This document shows positions 61,677 through 64,000 of a stretch of 64,000 nucleotides of DNA, in pieces; the stretch's first letter is position 1; each line of letters begins with the position of its first letter. The notes under the pieces were generated by a model, which was not told the DNA's origin, made no database searches, and worked only from the letters and a program-made list of their open reading frames with translations. Both the position numbers and the translations under genes were made by a program. Source of the DNA: Chaetoderma sp. LZ-2023a (taxonomy: Eukaryota > Mollusca > Caudofoveata > Chaetodermatida > Chaetodermatidae); NCBI GenBank assembly GCA_034401795.1, contig CM067359.1:144652233-144716232 (forward strand). Reading direction: 5' to 3'.

Positions 61677-62068
61677 AGCGTGCAGATAGGAAGGGTGAGG
61701 ACGCAATCACGTGGTAGACATCTTCCCCATTCATTTAGTACATATACATGTTTACGACATCCCAGTAATATATTGAAAATAATTTAAACGAGCTAAATTA
61801 GGATAACTCGGCCATTTCTGGTCTGATTTTAAAAAGGTAATTAGTTATAGAATCCTCGCCTCGCCTCATTCCGGTCCTGATAGGTACCAAGAACGACGAG
61901 AATAGTTGAAACGTACCGGGAACGGTCGTGCTGTACCCAGCTGGGACGGTCTGTACCCGGCTGGCAGATCGGCGCTACAGTTTCGTTGAACCGGCAGCTG
62001 AGTTCTGGTTACTGGTTCGTAAATTTTGAGTCCCTGGTACGAATTAAGTCAGTCAGGGAAACGCACCC

Positions 62069-62336
62069 TAGATAATATTGATAATTGTACAGCAAGCTCA
62101 TTCATTTCGTAAACCAGGGTACTTCATTGATACATATAAATGCCAATTAATTTCTAGTTAACATTATTTTAATCCATCGTTTCAAAATATTAAATACGAT
62201 GTTATTTTAATCTGTCGTTTCAAAACATTAAATACAATATATATTAAGGGCACCCTGTGTCAATAAATGGACTACACCCAACGTGAACATATGTTGTTGC
62301 TATGCAAATACAGCAATCAAGGTAGTAGTCCAATGG
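62069..62336. other. Flanking sequence, no feature recognised
   Basis: AT-rich, with a duplicated TTTCAAAATATTAAATACGA-like phrase near 62180 and 62225. Confidence 0.4.
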
Positions 62337-62840
62337 ATGAATATTTTGAAACTAATTTGCAGCTGTTGTTGCCTATGACAGAAACAGCGGCCAGTCAAAT
62401 TAATTTCAAACCAGTGAACAGAGTGTTTATTAAATAGTAAAGACATACAATTCGTACAACTTGACGGACCATTAAGCATTTATGACGAACTTAATTACGT
62501 CCTTCATAGTATAATTGATTATGACATCAGCCTACATGTGATTTAGTTGATTATGACGTTATATGACTGATAGATAGACTGGATTTATCTATTGCCTCAC
62601 ATGTATGATGTATGTCTTTGATGAATTTACTATTTAATAAACATAGGCAGCAACAGCACCCAAGCAAATTAATTTCAAAATATTCAACAGTTAGTTACCT
62701 TGAAAATGGGATTCTGAGAATTCAGGGGTCAACTTATATAATTCAATCCCAATATGCGCAAACTGGGGGAGGAGAATAGCTAGAAAGGGGTAGGGCTTAG
62801 CTGGAAATGAATCCCTCGATTATTTACCCTGAATTTACAG
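62337..62840. repeat. Extended family B elements
   Basis: Core at 62337-62420; tail 62430-62600 shared with 27360-27500; a second half core at 62650-62690, followed by the GGGCTTAGCTGGAAATG word at 62790. Confidence 0.65.
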
Positions 62841-63105
62841 AAACCGTAGTCTTTGTCTCGCATGTGAAGCAGAAGTGATATTGCGATCACTTTTTCGATG
62901 ACTACGGGTGCAGCGGGATCAAAATTAACCAATCGCTGCCTTATATTTCACGATTTTAATACCTGTTGTATATGCTGTTAGGAATTAAGGTGATGGCATT
63001 GCGGTTACAAGTTCAAAGGTCATGGTCACTCTGACTTGGTTCTTAATCACTTAATAGTCCATCATGTTATACGATTTGTATGTCTACTATTTTAGTAAAC
63101 ATGCT

Positions 63106-63180
63106 GTTTAATATTTTGAAGCTAATTTGACTGGGCAGGAACAGCACCAAGTCAAATTAGTTTCAAACTATTCAACAGCT
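63106..63180. repeat. Family B hairpin MITE
   Basis: CTGTTTAATATTTTGAAGC faces GTTTCAAACTATTCAACAGC across GGGCAGGAACAGCACC. Confidence 0.75.
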
Positions 63181-63524
63181 CACCTGTATAGTTTTGTGGC
63201 GAGGCAAAGTTAAAACTGCAGTCCTCCATTGGAAGTCAGCTTGAATACATGTTTGGGTATGTCATGCGTATGTGTGTGTGTTTAAGTAGACGAGTAATAA
63301 ATGTTGGGCAATTAATCCAGATAGCATGTCCGTATTCACATGCGATGCTAGTGATGAACAAACAAATGCGACTAAGATGTTTTTATGCAGTTTGCTGTCA
63401 GCGATAGAATACTGATAGTGAATTATTTTCCTAAATTGAAAGATCATATGGATTGACTTATGGATTATTTGTCCAGTCTGCACGCGATAGGCTGATTGAG
63501 TAAATAAAATAGAGATCCATTTCT

Positions 63525-63605
63525 GGCTAGACTCCGCCCATTTCTAGCTAAGCTCCACCCATTTCTAGCTAAACTCCACTGATTTCTGTCTAAGCTCCAC
63601 CCAAC
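63525..63605 (-). repeat. 21-bp tandem repeat, inverse of the array at 43840
   Basis: About four units near CTAGCTAAGCTCCACCCATTT. Confidence 0.8.
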
Positions 63606-64000
63606 TTTAGTGTGTGTGTTGTAATATTTAAGGCGTTTATTTGCTAGGGTCTCGCTATTTATTAATATCACCGAACTACTCATTCTGGCGTCAATTAAAA
63701 ACTTTTAGTGTTTAGGCGAAAACTTGCATACATACGCTAGGGTAGGTCACCATGTGATCAGTTACCCTCGGGTAAATGACCATGTGTTAAATTTACATTG
63801 ATTTCAATGCAAACACGTGACCTACTCGACTTACCCTTGTTGAGAGATGGGTAGCCTCGAGTACCTACCCGAGTAGGTACTCTAGCCATTTAGGCGCTAC
63901 TCTAGCAACACGAGCAGCTACTGTACTTAGGGCGTAAACTCGGCCTTTGAAACCTGAATTCTTAGAATCTAAATTTCAAGGTGACTATACAGGGAATCTG
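63606..64000. other. Window end, short inverted phrases
   Basis: TAGGGTAGGTCACCATGTG (63741) and CACGTGACCTACTCGA (63805), and ACCTACCCGAGTAGGT (63861), form small palindromes. They may belong to the same family as 56050-56182. Confidence 0.35.

Larger units (their letters stand above)
58821..62068. mobile_element. GC-richer 3.25-kb element with short inverted ends, probable DNA transposon
   Basis: GGGTGCGTTT (58821-58830) and AAACGCACCC (62059-62068) are inverse, and similarity extends weakly for about 30 bp. The interior is markedly less AT-rich than the surroundings and lacks all MITE families. It is rearranged or non-autonomous: only short frames are open, and I recognise no transposase. 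Caution: the left GGGGTGCG also occurs in the preceding tandem unit (58587), so the left boundary could be coincidental. Confidence 0.5.

Overview
The window is animal nuclear DNA: AT-rich, repeat-dense, with GT-AG introns, a Forkhead transcription-factor gene split into short exons, LINE fragments, hAT- and TTAA-type DNA transposons and DIRS-type tyrosine-recombinase retrotransposons. The species cannot be fixed from sequence alone. The repeat types (DIRS, hairpin MITEs, degenerate tandem repeats between exons) suit an aquatic invertebrate, and a mollusc or other lophotrochozoan is a plausible guess.

Host gene. One gene runs left to right across most of the window: the C-terminal part of a FoxJ2/FoxJ3-type forkhead factor. 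Its exons are 14961-15035, 27819-27899, 31842-31976, 33319-33415, 35647-35685, 40615-40653, 45949-46008, 47140-47304, 49774-49932, 51103-51224 and 54005-54127 (stop), followed by a 3' UTR with a poly(A) signal at 55008. Phases agree at every junction. The sum with one of the two 39-nt mini-exons is 1056 nt (351 aa plus stop). The N-terminus and first part of the forkhead domain lie upstream of the window.

Retroelements. Two nearly identical 7.1-kb DIRS elements sit in the gene's introns in sense orientation: D1 (1757-8854, about one break) and D2 (19253-26363, looks whole). D1 is followed by a 3'-end-only copy (8855-9734) and an older broken copy (9735-13040). A 602-bp mini-DIRS (15176-15777) is inserted in a hairpin MITE. 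Four LINE fragments lie at 1-796 (-), 17190-17525 (-), 32260-32945 (+) and 48378-49338 (+).

DNA transposons. Two hairpin MITE families saturate the introns. Family A has a core with the two arms of GACTGGCTCG face to face; family B has a core with TTGAATATTTTGAAA facing its complement. Both have TTAACCCTTT-like ends and TTAA flanks, as piggyBac-type elements do. There are also two hAT-like elements (31161-31772 and 55767-56805), a TA-flanked element (39336-40497) and a GC-richer 3.2-kb element near the right end (58821-62068).

Tandem repeats. Several arrays sit just downstream of exon donors. The most striking is a 31-bp minisatellite (51490-53245) whose unit resembles the end of exon 51103-51224 plus its own splice donor, so the intron carries dozens of donor-like sites. 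The acceptor side of the same exon is triplicated. A 64-bp minisatellite (35691-37665) starts right after the first mini-exon, and its unexpanded relative follows the duplicate mini-exon at 40615.
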